A stretch of 64,000 nucleotides of DNA, from positions 107,708 to 171,707 of the forward strand of contig CAYOQJ010000039.1 of NCBI GenBank assembly GCA_964406095.1. The letters run 5' to 3'. Position numbers and translations under genes: made by a program. Each line of letters begins with the position of its first letter. The stretch's first letter is position 1. The notes under the pieces are model-generated. The model had not been told where the DNA came from and ran no database searches. It saw only the letters and a list, made by a program, of their open reading frames with translations. This document shows, piece by piece, positions 28,914 to 36,085 of this stretch. The stretch comes from M55B167 sp964406095. GTDB taxonomy: Bacteria > Verrucomicrobiota > Kiritimatiellia > RFP12 > UBA1067.

Positions 28914-30404
28914 ATGAAGCAACTATTAATATTAACATTGACTGCGACCGTGAGCCTCGCACAGAATGCGGTCTCCGTGAGCAACAAGGTGTTCGCAGCG
29001 ATGAATTCCAAACTGGACACCAGGTTGGAGGAGAGCCTGCGCGAGTTGTCCGAATTGCGTGCGAAGATAGCTGAGCAGAAAATACCGATGAGCGAGAAGC
29101 TCAACCATGCCGAAACGGCTCTGTCGCAAGCACGGGTTGAATATGATGATGTGCGCCGCGATCTGGATAACCGCACTCTGACTGTGACTACAATTCGAAA
29201 AGAGATTGAGCAACGTGAACGTGAGAAGGATTATCTGACCACGTTACTGGGTGAGTATGTTCGTAACTTTGAAACACGGTTGCATATCTGTGAGATCGAA
29301 CGTTACAAGCAGATTGTCGAGGATGCCAGGCTTGCCCCCGAAGCGGCTGATCTGCACCCGGATGGAGTTTTCGCATTTCAGTTTAATCTTTTGGAAGAGA
29401 GTCTGACCAGGGTCGAAGAGCTGGCTGGCGGCACACATTTTCATGGACGTGCCGCCGGTGAGGATGGGCTGGTTAAACCGGGAGAGTTTCTTTTCCTCGG
29501 GCCAATTGCTCTCTTTGCATCAGATGACGGAAGCTTGGCCGGAGTGGCCGATCAGCGGCTTGGTTCGCTTGAGCCGACGGTTGAACCTTTTGATGATCGC
29601 ACCATGACGGATATGACCGCGCAGACCGTTAAAAAACGGAGTGGCTGGATCCCATTCGATGCATCACTCGGCAACGCCCGCAAGATAGAGCAGACCCGTG
29701 AGACCCTGAAAGAGCATATCGCCAAGGGTGGTGCGGTCATGTATCCTCTGCTGGGTTCCGCCGCTCTGGCGGCTCTGATAGCTTCGGTCAAATGGCTTAC
29801 GCTTGCCTTTGTGATCATGCCGCGTCGCAGCCGTCTACGTGCTTTTAGCCAGGCGGTAAGGGATAAAAATTTTGATCAGGCGCGTGAGCTGGCTGAAAAA
29901 CTCGGCGGCCCGGCCGGACGTATGTTGCGGTCCGGTGCGCAGCGTCTTGGACAGTCGCGGGAAGTTGTTGAAGAGGCGATGTATGAGGTGGTTATGGATG
30001 CGCGCTTCCGCTTGAACCGGATGCTGCCGGTCGTCGCTGTAACAGCTTCGTGCGCTCCGCTTTTGGGACTTCTGGGCACTGTTACCGGCATTATCAACAC
30101 CTTCAAGCTGATTACGGTTTTCGGTTCGGGCGATGTTAAGATGCTCTCATCCGGTATATCTGAAGCACTGATTACAACTGAGTTCGGTCTGATAGTGGCT
30201 ATCCCCTCCATTCTGATGTATGCCTTCCTTTCGCGTAAAGTGAAAAGTATAGTCGACAAACTGGAAAAACTGGCGATTCAGATGCTCAACGACCTGATGC
30301 TTGAACAATCACCTCCGCCGGATGACGAGTCCGGCAAGGAACTTCCTGAATCGGACGCTGAGCAGCATCATCATATTGAAGCTGTTGCTTCCGCTCTCGG
30401 ATGA
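28914..30404 (+). CDS. TtpC-like MotA/TolQ/ExbB proton channel protein
   Basis: A 496-residue protein. Signal-like start, then a periplasmic coiled-coil extension (about 20-270), then a membrane segment (MYPLLGSAALAALIASVKWL) and a full ExbB/TolQ domain (about 280-470) with the conserved VTASCAPLLGLLGTVTGIINTF and GISEALITTEFGLIVAIPS. This long extension is the hallmark of TtpC, which joins ExbB2, ExbD2 and TonB2 in Vibrio-type systems. Ribosome-binding site AGGAG precedes the ATG. Array A lies immediately upstream. Confidence 0.85.
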   Translation: MKQLLILTLTATVSLAQNAVSVSNKVFAAMNSKLDTRLEESLRELSELRAKIAEQKIPMSEKLNHAETALSQARVEYDDVRRDLDNRTLTVTTIRKEIEQREREKDYLTTLLGEYVRNFETRLHICEIERYKQIVEDARLAPEAADLHPDGVFAFQFNLLEESLTRVEELAGGTHFHGRAAGEDGLVKPGEFLFLGPIALFASDDGSLAGVADQRLGSLEPTVEPFDDRTMTDMTAQTVKKRSGWIPFDASLGNARKIEQTRETLKEHIAKGGAVMYPLLGSAALAALIASVKWLTLAFVIMPRRSRLRAFSQAVRDKNFDQARELAEKLGGPAGRMLRSGAQRLGQSREVVEEAMYEVVMDARFRLNRMLPVVAVTASCAPLLGLLGTVTGIINTFKLITVFGSGDVKMLSSGISEALITTEFGLIVAIPSILMYAFLSRKVKSIVDKLEKLAIQMLNDLMLEQSPPPDDESGKELPESDAEQHHHIEAVASALG

Positions 30405-30460
30405 TTGCTGGGACGGTTCGGCACTTCTAACGGATGAAAGTCAACTCAGAGGTTAAAACC

Positions 30461-31093
30461 ATGGATATTGAAAGCTGCAGGGAAATATATACAGAGGCTT
30501 GTGAGATATGGCAGGCGGGCGGATGGGCCATGATAGCACTGGCGGTCAACGCTTTGATTCTGTTCGCTGTTGGCTCAGCTCTTTTTCTGCGTCAGCTCGG
30601 ACGCGGAACCGTCGGTAACGCGCAACGTGCATGGGAACGCTGGCGCAAACGTCCGGTTCGCCGGACGATGTCGGCCTCCATAATAAATCAGGCAATGCGC
30701 ATCAGAAGCGTGGACGGAGTGCGCAGTTTTTTCGATCACTACCGCTATGAAGAGATGGCTCCCTTTGAGCGTGATCTTGAGGTAATGAAGGTGGCTGTTG
30801 GCACCGCGCCGCTGTTGGGGTTGCTCGGTACGGTTACCGGTATGCTGGCGACCTTCTTTGGTCTGGCTGAAGGCGGTGGCGGAGACAAAACCATGAACAT
30901 GATAGCAGGCGGCATATCGGAGGCTCTGATTACGACAGAAACCGGACTGGTGATCGCCCTGGTCGGCATGATTTTTCAGTTTGTTCTTGCACGGCAGCAC
31001 GAGCATTTTGAAACGTTTATCGCACATCTTGAAAATTTGTGCGTGCAATCCGTAGGGGCGAATAACATTCGCCCGATGTGTAGGGGCGAATAA
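30461..31093 (+). CDS. exbB: ExbB-type proton channel subunit
   Basis: A 210-residue MotA/TolQ/ExbB protein with three membrane segments (about 19-40, 117-140 and 155-180). Signature VGTAPLLGLLGTVTGMLATFFGL and GISEALITTETGLVIALVG. It forms the pentameric channel for ExbD in the inner membrane. ATG 30461 is preferred (AGAGG eight to nine bases upstream); an in-frame ATG at 30434 would add nine residues. The last 12 codons or so (ending RPMCRGE) are read from repeat array B, so the native C-terminus appears to have been extended or replaced by repeat insertion. Confidence 0.88.
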   Translation: MDIESCREIYTEACEIWQAGGWAMIALAVNALILFAVGSALFLRQLGRGTVGNAQRAWERWRKRPVRRTMSASIINQAMRIRSVDGVRSFFDHYRYEEMAPFERDLEVMKVAVGTAPLLGLLGTVTGMLATFFGLAEGGGGDKTMNMIAGGISEALITTETGLVIALVGMIFQFVLARQHEHFETFIAHLENLCVQSVGANNIRPMCRGE

Positions 31094-31159
31094 CATTCGC
31101 CCGATGTGTAGGGGCGAATAACATTCGCCCGATGTGTAGGGGCGAATAATTATTCGCCC
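31052..31159 (+). repeat. Palindromic repeat array B (ExbB-ExbD1 junction)
   Basis: Three full 28-base units and one 24-base terminal unit. Stem GGGCGAAT/ATTCGCCC is perfect in every unit. It overlaps the end of the ExbB gene and supplies its stop codon (GAA-TAA). The terminal unit is followed by the sequence TTATTGAAAGGAACCCC before the ATG. Confidence 0.9.
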
Positions 31160-31176
31160 TTATTGAAAGGAACCCC

Positions 31177-31602
31177 ATGAGCAGATTCAGAAGTTTCAGT
31201 GATGCTCCCACGCAGGATGCTCCCACGCAGGATGCTGCGATTGATGTATCGCCGCTGATGGATTGTGTTTTCATTTTGTTGATATTTTTCATTGTGACCA
31301 CCACCTTTGTGGAAGAGCCTGGTGTTGAAGTTGACCGTCCCAGGGCTGCATCTGCGGAGCGGCTGAAGAAAAACTCAGTACTGATAGCGGTAACGGATGA
31401 AGGAGCGGTGGTTTACGGCGGGCGCGAGATTGGCCTGGCTGGTGTACGTTCACTGGTGACCCGTCTGCTGGCCAAGGAGGTGCTGCCGGTGATCATTCAG
31501 AGCGATGGTGCCGCATCATCCGGTCTGTTGGTACGTGTGATCGGTGAAGCCAAGCTGGCTGGCGCGGAAAAAATATCGGTTGCCACCCGTAGGGGCGAAT
31601 AA
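31177..31602 (+). CDS. exbD: ExbD-type biopolymer transport protein, copy 1
   Basis: A 141-residue, single-pass inner-membrane protein with a periplasmic domain. Seen: cytoplasmic start MSRFRSFSD, a short tandem APTQD duplication, then AIDVSPLMDCVFILLIFFIVTT, in which Asp29 is the conserved proton-carrying residue. It works in the ExbB channel to energise TonB. Ribosome-binding site AAAGGA. The final codons (CGT-AGG-GGC-GAA-TAA) are read from repeat array C. It is paralogous to the next gene and shares nearly identical upstream and start sequences with it. Confidence 0.9.
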   Translation: MSRFRSFSDAPTQDAPTQDAAIDVSPLMDCVFILLIFFIVTTTFVEEPGVEVDRPRAASAERLKKNSVLIAVTDEGAVVYGGREIGLAGVRSLVTRLLAKEVLPVIIQSDGAASSGLLVRVIGEAKLAGAEKISVATRRGE

Positions 31603-31724
31603 CATTCGTCCGATATGTAGGGGCGAATAACATTCGCCCGATATGTAGGGGCGAATAACATTCGTCCGATATGTAGGGGCGAATAACATTCGTCCGATAT
31701 GTAGGGGCGAATAATTATTCGCCC
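31589..31724 (+). repeat. Palindromic repeat array C (ExbD1-ExbD2 junction)
   Basis: Four full 28-base units (mostly the ATTCGTCC variant, which keeps the stem through a G-T pair) and one perfect 24-base terminal unit. The leader after it, TTATTGAAAGGAACCCC, is identical to that after array B. Confidence 0.9.
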
Positions 31725-31741
31725 TTATTGAAAGGAACCCC

Positions 31742-32143
31742 ATGAGCAGATTCAGAAGTTTCAGAGATAACGAATCCGATTCCGCGACCATCGATGTATC
31801 GCCGTTGATGGATTGTGTTTTCATTCTGTTGATATTTTTCATTGTGACCACCACATTTATTGATGAGTCTGGTATTGATCTGGATAAACCGCAGGCGGCC
31901 GCATCCATGAACACGGAAACTAAGTCAATCATGCTGACGCTCACCGCAAAGGGCGAGGTGAGTTATGAAAAACGTGAAATCGCAATAGCCGGAGTGCGCA
32001 ATCTAATCCGGGAGAAGCTTGCTGATAAGGAGCAACCGGTAATTATACAAAGTGCTGACAAAACACCGGTTTCTCTGTTGGTACGAGTGGTTGATGAGGC
32101 CAGGCTTGGCGGAGCTGAAAGGGTTTCAGTGGGTGCCAGATAA
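31742..32143 (+). CDS. exbD: ExbD-type biopolymer transport protein, copy 2
   Basis: A 133-residue paralogue of the preceding ExbD. It keeps MSRFRSFRD and TIDVSPLMDCVFILLIFFIVTT (proton Asp24). The upstream 17 bases, ribosome-binding site and first codons are the same as in copy 1, while the periplasmic domains have diverged (LAGVRSL versus IAGVRNL), so the duplication is not very recent but the 5' parts may have been homogenised. Two ExbD copies may form a heterodimer in the channel; this is inference. Confidence 0.9.
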   Translation: MSRFRSFRDNESDSATIDVSPLMDCVFILLIFFIVTTTFIDESGIDLDKPQAAASMNTETKSIMLTLTAKGEVSYEKREIAIAGVRNLIREKLADKEQPVIIQSADKTPVSLLVRVVDEARLGGAERVSVGAR

Positions 32144-32186
32144 AATCGGCGGCGACGCGCTTTGTCCGCCCAGCAGAAAGTATTAA

Positions 32187-32846
32187 ATGTCAGTGTTTTT
32201 TAAAGCGATAATTGTGTTTTTCAGAACCCTGTTTGTGGCAATTTTTGCTGTTGCCATAACGCTAGCGATTTTTATGCTGCTACCTGTGCTACAGCACATC
32301 GCTAAAGCACCGCAGGCAGATACCGATTTGCGAACTGTGGATGTGGCTGCCCTGCCACCGCCTCCAGCACCTGAGATTGAGGAGCCGCCGGAGGAGCCGG
32401 AGCCGGAGGAAGAGCCGCCGAAACTGAATGAACAGGATGCGCCTCTTGATCTGGCCCAACTGGAGCTGGCGTTGAATCCCGGTTTCGGAAGCGGGGTCGG
32501 CGATTTTGCGGTGAAACTGAATGATGGAAAGGGTGTTGATCGCAAAGAGGCGGAGGCCGTTTTTTCACTCGAAGACCTCGACCAGCCACCGCGGGTCAGA
32601 CGTCAGATTGCACCGGAGTATCCAGCGGAGTTGCGCAGAAAAAAACTGTCCGGAACGGTGTATGTAATTTTTATTGTAAATAAACAGGGACGCGTCGAGC
32701 AGGCCAAGGTTCAGAAATCGACCAACCCGGCCTTTGATGCCCCCGCGTTAAAGGCGGTCAAACGGTGGCGTTTTGAACCGGGTCGCAAGAATGGAAAACC
32801 GGTTCAATTCAGAATGCGTGTGCCGATAACATTTGCAGCGCAGTAG
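32187..32846 (+). CDS. tonB: TonB energy-transducing protein
   Basis: A 219-residue protein: N-terminal transmembrane anchor (about 12-36), a Pro/Glu-rich periplasmic spacer (about 55-85, PPPPAPEIEEPPEEPEPEEE), and the C-terminal TonB domain (about 130-219; QIAPEYPAELRRKKLSGTV, KAVKRWRFEPGRKNGKPV). The short spacer resembles TonB2-type proteins. It transmits proton-motive force from ExbB/ExbD/TtpC to the outer-membrane receptor. The stop codon TAG is read from the first unit of array D (GTAGGGG). Confidence 0.92.
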   Translation: MSVFFKAIIVFFRTLFVAIFAVAITLAIFMLLPVLQHIAKAPQADTDLRTVDVAALPPPPAPEIEEPPEEPEPEEEPPKLNEQDAPLDLAQLELALNPGFGSGVGDFAVKLNDGKGVDRKEAEAVFSLEDLDQPPRVRRQIAPEYPAELRRKKLSGTVYVIFIVNKQGRVEQAKVQKSTNPAFDAPALKAVKRWRFEPGRKNGKPVQFRMRVPITFAAQ

Positions 32847-32923
32847 GGGCGAATAACATGCGACCGATATGTAGGGGCGAATAAACATTCGACCGATATG
32901 TAGGGGCGAATAATCATTCGCCC
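32843..32923 (+). repeat. Palindromic repeat array D (TonB-TPR junction)
   Basis: One 28-base and one 29-base unit plus a perfect 24-base terminal unit. The leader after it (CTCTTTAGGAGAAAAA) is identical to that after array A. Confidence 0.9.
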
Positions 32924-32938
32924 TCTTTAGGAGAAAAA

Positions 32939-34327
32939 ATGAAGAAACAAATGATGAAACTGTTGGCCGCCGCAGTCGCTTTCAGCGCTGCCGCTGAAAT
33001 CAGGCATGATCCTAAAATCTGGCAGGATGCCGCCTTTCAGCGGGCGTTCATGGGCTCTTACGGTGTGAAAACGGATATTGAACCGACTGTCAGTAGCGTT
33101 GAACGCGAGGATATGGAAAAGATAATGCAGTTGATGTCCGAAGAAAAAGAGCCGGAAAAAAATGTGGCAAAGGCAAAGAAGTTGCTGATGAAAAATCTGG
33201 GAGATGCTAGCAGTGCCATCTTTGATTTCACCTTAGCAAACATAGCTTTCCAGGATGACAATCATGATGAGGCTTTTAAATACTACCAGAGTGCGGTGAA
33301 CAAATTTCCCTCTTTTCAGCGTGCCTGGAAGAATATGGGTCTGATCGGTGTGCGTAAAGGCAATTATGCTGAGGCGATTAGAGCATTGACGCGTGCGATT
33401 GAGCTGGGAGCTGTTGAAGGCTACTCATTCGGTCTGCTCGGATTTGCCTACTTTTCAACCGGTGATTACTTATCATCCGAGAGTGCTTATCGCCAGGCCA
33501 TGCTGATGCAACCGGTTAATCTGGATTGGAAACTGGGGTTGTTGCGAACCCTCTATAAGCAGCGTCGCTTTGGTGAAGTTGCTGCGTTGTGCGAGACCCT
33601 GATTGCGCAGAATCCTGAAAAAAAGGATTACTGGTTGATGCGCGCCAACGCCTTTCTGGGAATGAATCAGCAGCTCAAGGCGGCTGAAATATATGAGCTG
33701 CTGGCGATGGAGGAGCAGGCTTCCGGAAAGGTGCTTAACATGTTGGGTGATATCTATGTTAACGAGCAGCAGTACTCAATGGCAGCTGAAGCTTATCTGA
33801 GGGCCACATCTGTTGCTGAAGATGCTGCTGAGCCGGCGACGATTATTCGAAACTGTGAGGTGCTGCTGGCACGTGGTGCTTATAATGAGACACGCATTGT
33901 GATGGCTGCACTCGAACCGGCAGATCAGACTGCGATCACCGATGAACTCAAGAAGCGCGTTCTTAAACTGGAGGCACGTTTGGCGGCGAACGAGGGCATG
34001 ACCGATGAGCAACATGTTGAAATACTCAGGCGCATCGTCGAGCTCGATCCGCTTGATGGCGAAGCATTGATTTTGTTGGGACAGTATCACGGGCGCAATG
34101 ATAAAACTGAAGATGCCGTGTTCTGTTTTGAAAGAGCAGCCGGTATAGAGCGGTTTGAGGCCGATGCCACTCTGCGGCATGGTCAGCTGCTGGTTAGGGA
34201 GGGACGCTATGACGAGGCCCTTGTCCTGCTTAAACGATCGGTGGAGATCCGACCACGGGATGATGTGCAGCGTTATATCGAACAAGTTGAACGTGTCTCT
34301 CGGCGTCGGGCACTTTACAAAAATTAA
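32939..34327 (+). CDS. TPR-repeat protein of the TonB2-type operon
   Basis: A 462-residue exported protein. Signal peptide (about 1-20), then many TPR helices (AFKYYQSAVNKFPSFQRAWKNMGLIGVRKGNYAEAIRAL and later copies). In Vibrio-type loci a TPR gene closes the DUF3450-TtpC-ExbB-ExbD-TonB operon, as here. It probably scaffolds or regulates the complex in the periplasm. Ribosome-binding site AGGAG. Operon transcription seems to end at the hairpin at 34475. Confidence 0.85.
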   Translation: MKKQMMKLLAAAVAFSAAAEIRHDPKIWQDAAFQRAFMGSYGVKTDIEPTVSSVEREDMEKIMQLMSEEKEPEKNVAKAKKLLMKNLGDASSAIFDFTLANIAFQDDNHDEAFKYYQSAVNKFPSFQRAWKNMGLIGVRKGNYAEAIRALTRAIELGAVEGYSFGLLGFAYFSTGDYLSSESAYRQAMLMQPVNLDWKLGLLRTLYKQRRFGEVAALCETLIAQNPEKKDYWLMRANAFLGMNQQLKAAEIYELLAMEEQASGKVLNMLGDIYVNEQQYSMAAEAYLRATSVAEDAAEPATIIRNCEVLLARGAYNETRIVMAALEPADQTAITDELKKRVLKLEARLAANEGMTDEQHVEILRRIVELDPLDGEALILLGQYHGRNDKTEDAVFCFERAAGIERFEADATLRHGQLLVREGRYDEALVLLKRSVEIRPRDDVQRYIEQVERVSRRRALYKN

Positions 34328-34474
34328 ACAACTCCTCAACAACTTTCAAACAAAGTTCTGTTTTAATGAGATTATCAATTCAGAACGGATCGCTAGGAGC
34401 GCGTCTTTTCTCTTACGAGTTTTTCTTTTCCGCGGGCTCCCAACACGCCGGGTGGCGGGTTGTCGTTCTGACAG

Positions 34475-34519
34475 AAGAGCGGCGTGTGATTTTATCACAG
34501 GCCGCTCTTGTTTATTTTT
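34475..34519 (+). terminator. Rho-independent terminator of the TonB operon
   Basis: AAGAGCGGC (34475-34483) pairs perfectly with GCCGCTCTT (34501-34509), with an inner GTGATtttATCAC stem, followed by GTTTATTTTTA. Confidence 0.75.
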
Positions 34520-34570
34520 ACCGCATTGTTTATACTACCGGCTCGTTTTTTTCAGGACAAAGGAGATGTG

Positions 34571-35803
34571 ATGGGCAAAGAAGTTAAAAAAGTTGGAATC
34601 CTGACTGCTGGTGGTCTGGCTCCCTGTTTGAGTGCCGCTATCGGTTATCTGATTGATGAATACACACGCGTGGCGCCGAAGATTGAAATTGTCGGTTATG
34701 TCAACGGTTATATGGGGTTGCTCAAAGGCGACAGCATTCCGGTTACTCCTGAAATTCGTGAACAGGCTCTTGTGCTCACCGAACATGGTGGAAGCCCGAT
34801 CGGCAACAGCCGTGTTAAATTGACCAATGTCAAGGATTGCCTGCGTCGTGGTCTGGTGCAGGATGGACAGGATCCGCAGCGGGTCGCGGCGGAGCAGCTT
34901 GTTAAGGATGGTGTGGATGTGCTGCATACAATTGGCGGCGATGACACCAATACCGCCGCGGCGGATTTGGCCGCATATCTGGCGAAGCATGATTACGGCC
35001 TGACTGTGGTTGGTCTGCCCAAAACAATCGATAACGATGTCTATCCGATTCGCCAGAGTTTAGGGGCTTGGACTGCGGCGGAGGAGGGTGCGCGTTATTT
35101 TGCCAATGTTGTCAAAGAGAACTCAGCCAATCCGCGTATGCTGATTGTACACGAGGTGATGGGACGCAACTGCGGTTGGCTTACCGCCGCCACCGCCGTT
35201 GAATACCGCAAGCGCTTGATCGCGTCGTCGCGCCTGCCGGGCTTCGGACTCACTATTGAGCGCGAAGATGTGCACGCTGTGTATGTGCCGGAGATGTCGT
35301 TTGATATCGCCAGTGAAGCTGAGCGTCTGCGGCATGTGATGGATGCCAATGACAGCGTTAATATCTTTGTCTCCGAGGGTGCCTGCCTTGATTCAATTAT
35401 TGCCGAGATGGAGTCTCGTGGCCAAGAGGTGCTACGCGACGCTTTTGGCCATCCGCGTCTGGATAAGGTTAATGTCGGCAACTGGTTTGCTAAACAGTTC
35501 GGCGAAATGCTCGGTGCTGAAAAAACCATGGTGCAAAAAAGCGGCTACTACAGTCGAGCCGCCGCACCGATCGCTAAGGATAAAGAGTTGATCAGCGCCT
35601 GCGCCAAAAAGGCGGTCGAGTGTGCCCTGGCCGGTATCGGTGGCGTGGTCGGCGAGGATGAGAATCGCAACGGCGAGTTGCGCGCCTGTGAGTTTGACCG
35701 CATTAAAGGCGGCAAGCCTTACGATATAGATGATCCCGCTTTCAGCCAGTTGCTGGCGAATATCGGTCAACCCAAGGGCGATAAGATATCAGTCAGCCAT
35801 TAA
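34571..35803 (+). CDS. PPi-type phosphofructokinase
   Basis: Converts fructose 6-phosphate to fructose 1,6-bisphosphate. A 410-residue protein with the motif GGDD (122-125) and PKTIDND (150-156): in this family the Asp in GGDD and the Lys in PKTIDND mark pyrophosphate-dependent enzymes, whereas ATP-dependent ones have GGDGS and PGTIDND. This makes the reaction reversible and saves ATP, which suits fermentative PVC bacteria. Start ATG 34571 has AAGGAG seven bases upstream; longer frames into the terminator region are ignored. The phosphoryl donor is inferred from these residues. Confidence 0.9.
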   Translation: MGKEVKKVGILTAGGLAPCLSAAIGYLIDEYTRVAPKIEIVGYVNGYMGLLKGDSIPVTPEIREQALVLTEHGGSPIGNSRVKLTNVKDCLRRGLVQDGQDPQRVAAEQLVKDGVDVLHTIGGDDTNTAAADLAAYLAKHDYGLTVVGLPKTIDNDVYPIRQSLGAWTAAEEGARYFANVVKENSANPRMLIVHEVMGRNCGWLTAATAVEYRKRLIASSRLPGFGLTIEREDVHAVYVPEMSFDIASEAERLRHVMDANDSVNIFVSEGACLDSIIAEMESRGQEVLRDAFGHPRLDKVNVGNWFAKQFGEMLGAEKTMVQKSGYYSRAAAPIAKDKELISACAKKAVECALAGIGGVVGEDENRNGELRACEFDRIKGGKPYDIDDPAFSQLLANIGQPKGDKISVSH

Positions 35804-35871
35804 CCGCCACCTGCAAAGGCCGGTGCTTGTCCGTTGTAGTCGTGGCGAAGGCGGAACTCACGGGCTGTTAG

Positions 35872-35995
35872 CGACCACCATCTGTAGGGCCGGTGCCCTC
35901 CCCGGCCTTTATCGACCACCATCTGTAGGGCCGGTGCCCTTCCCGGCCATATTCCCGGCTGACCACCATCTGTAGGGCCGGTGCCCTTCCCGGCC
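35872..35995 (+). repeat. GC-rich palindromic repeat, three units
   Basis: Three near-identical 35-base units beginning at 35872, 35914 and 35961, each reading GACCACCATCTGTAGGGCCG and ending CCCGGCC, separated by 7-12 bases. Each can fold as GGCCGG against CCGGCC. They share the TGTAGGG core with the arrays in the TonB operon. A diverged piece lies at about 35815-35835. The whole 35804-36030 stretch is repeat-derived with no gene. Confidence 0.85.
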
Positions 35996-36032
35996 ATATT
36001 CTCTCCCGGCGGGGTCACCCGCCAATGTAGTG

Positions 36033-36085
36033 TTGGCTCTAAGAGCCAAAAGAGCTGCTCCTGAGAAGCAGCTCTTCAGTTTTTT
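36033..36085 (+). terminator. Terminator between convergent genes
   Basis: A small TTGGCTCT/AGAGCCAA stem is followed by AAGAGCTGCT (36050-36059) pairing with AGCAGCTCTT (36067-36076), then CAGTTTTTT. It is oriented to end plus-strand transcription from phosphofructokinase; it could also act on the minus-strand gene. Confidence 0.75.

Noticed and set aside
28794..32923. CRISPR arrays
   Set aside because: The 28-29 bp units abut directly without unique spacers and are near-perfect palindromes; no cas genes are present.
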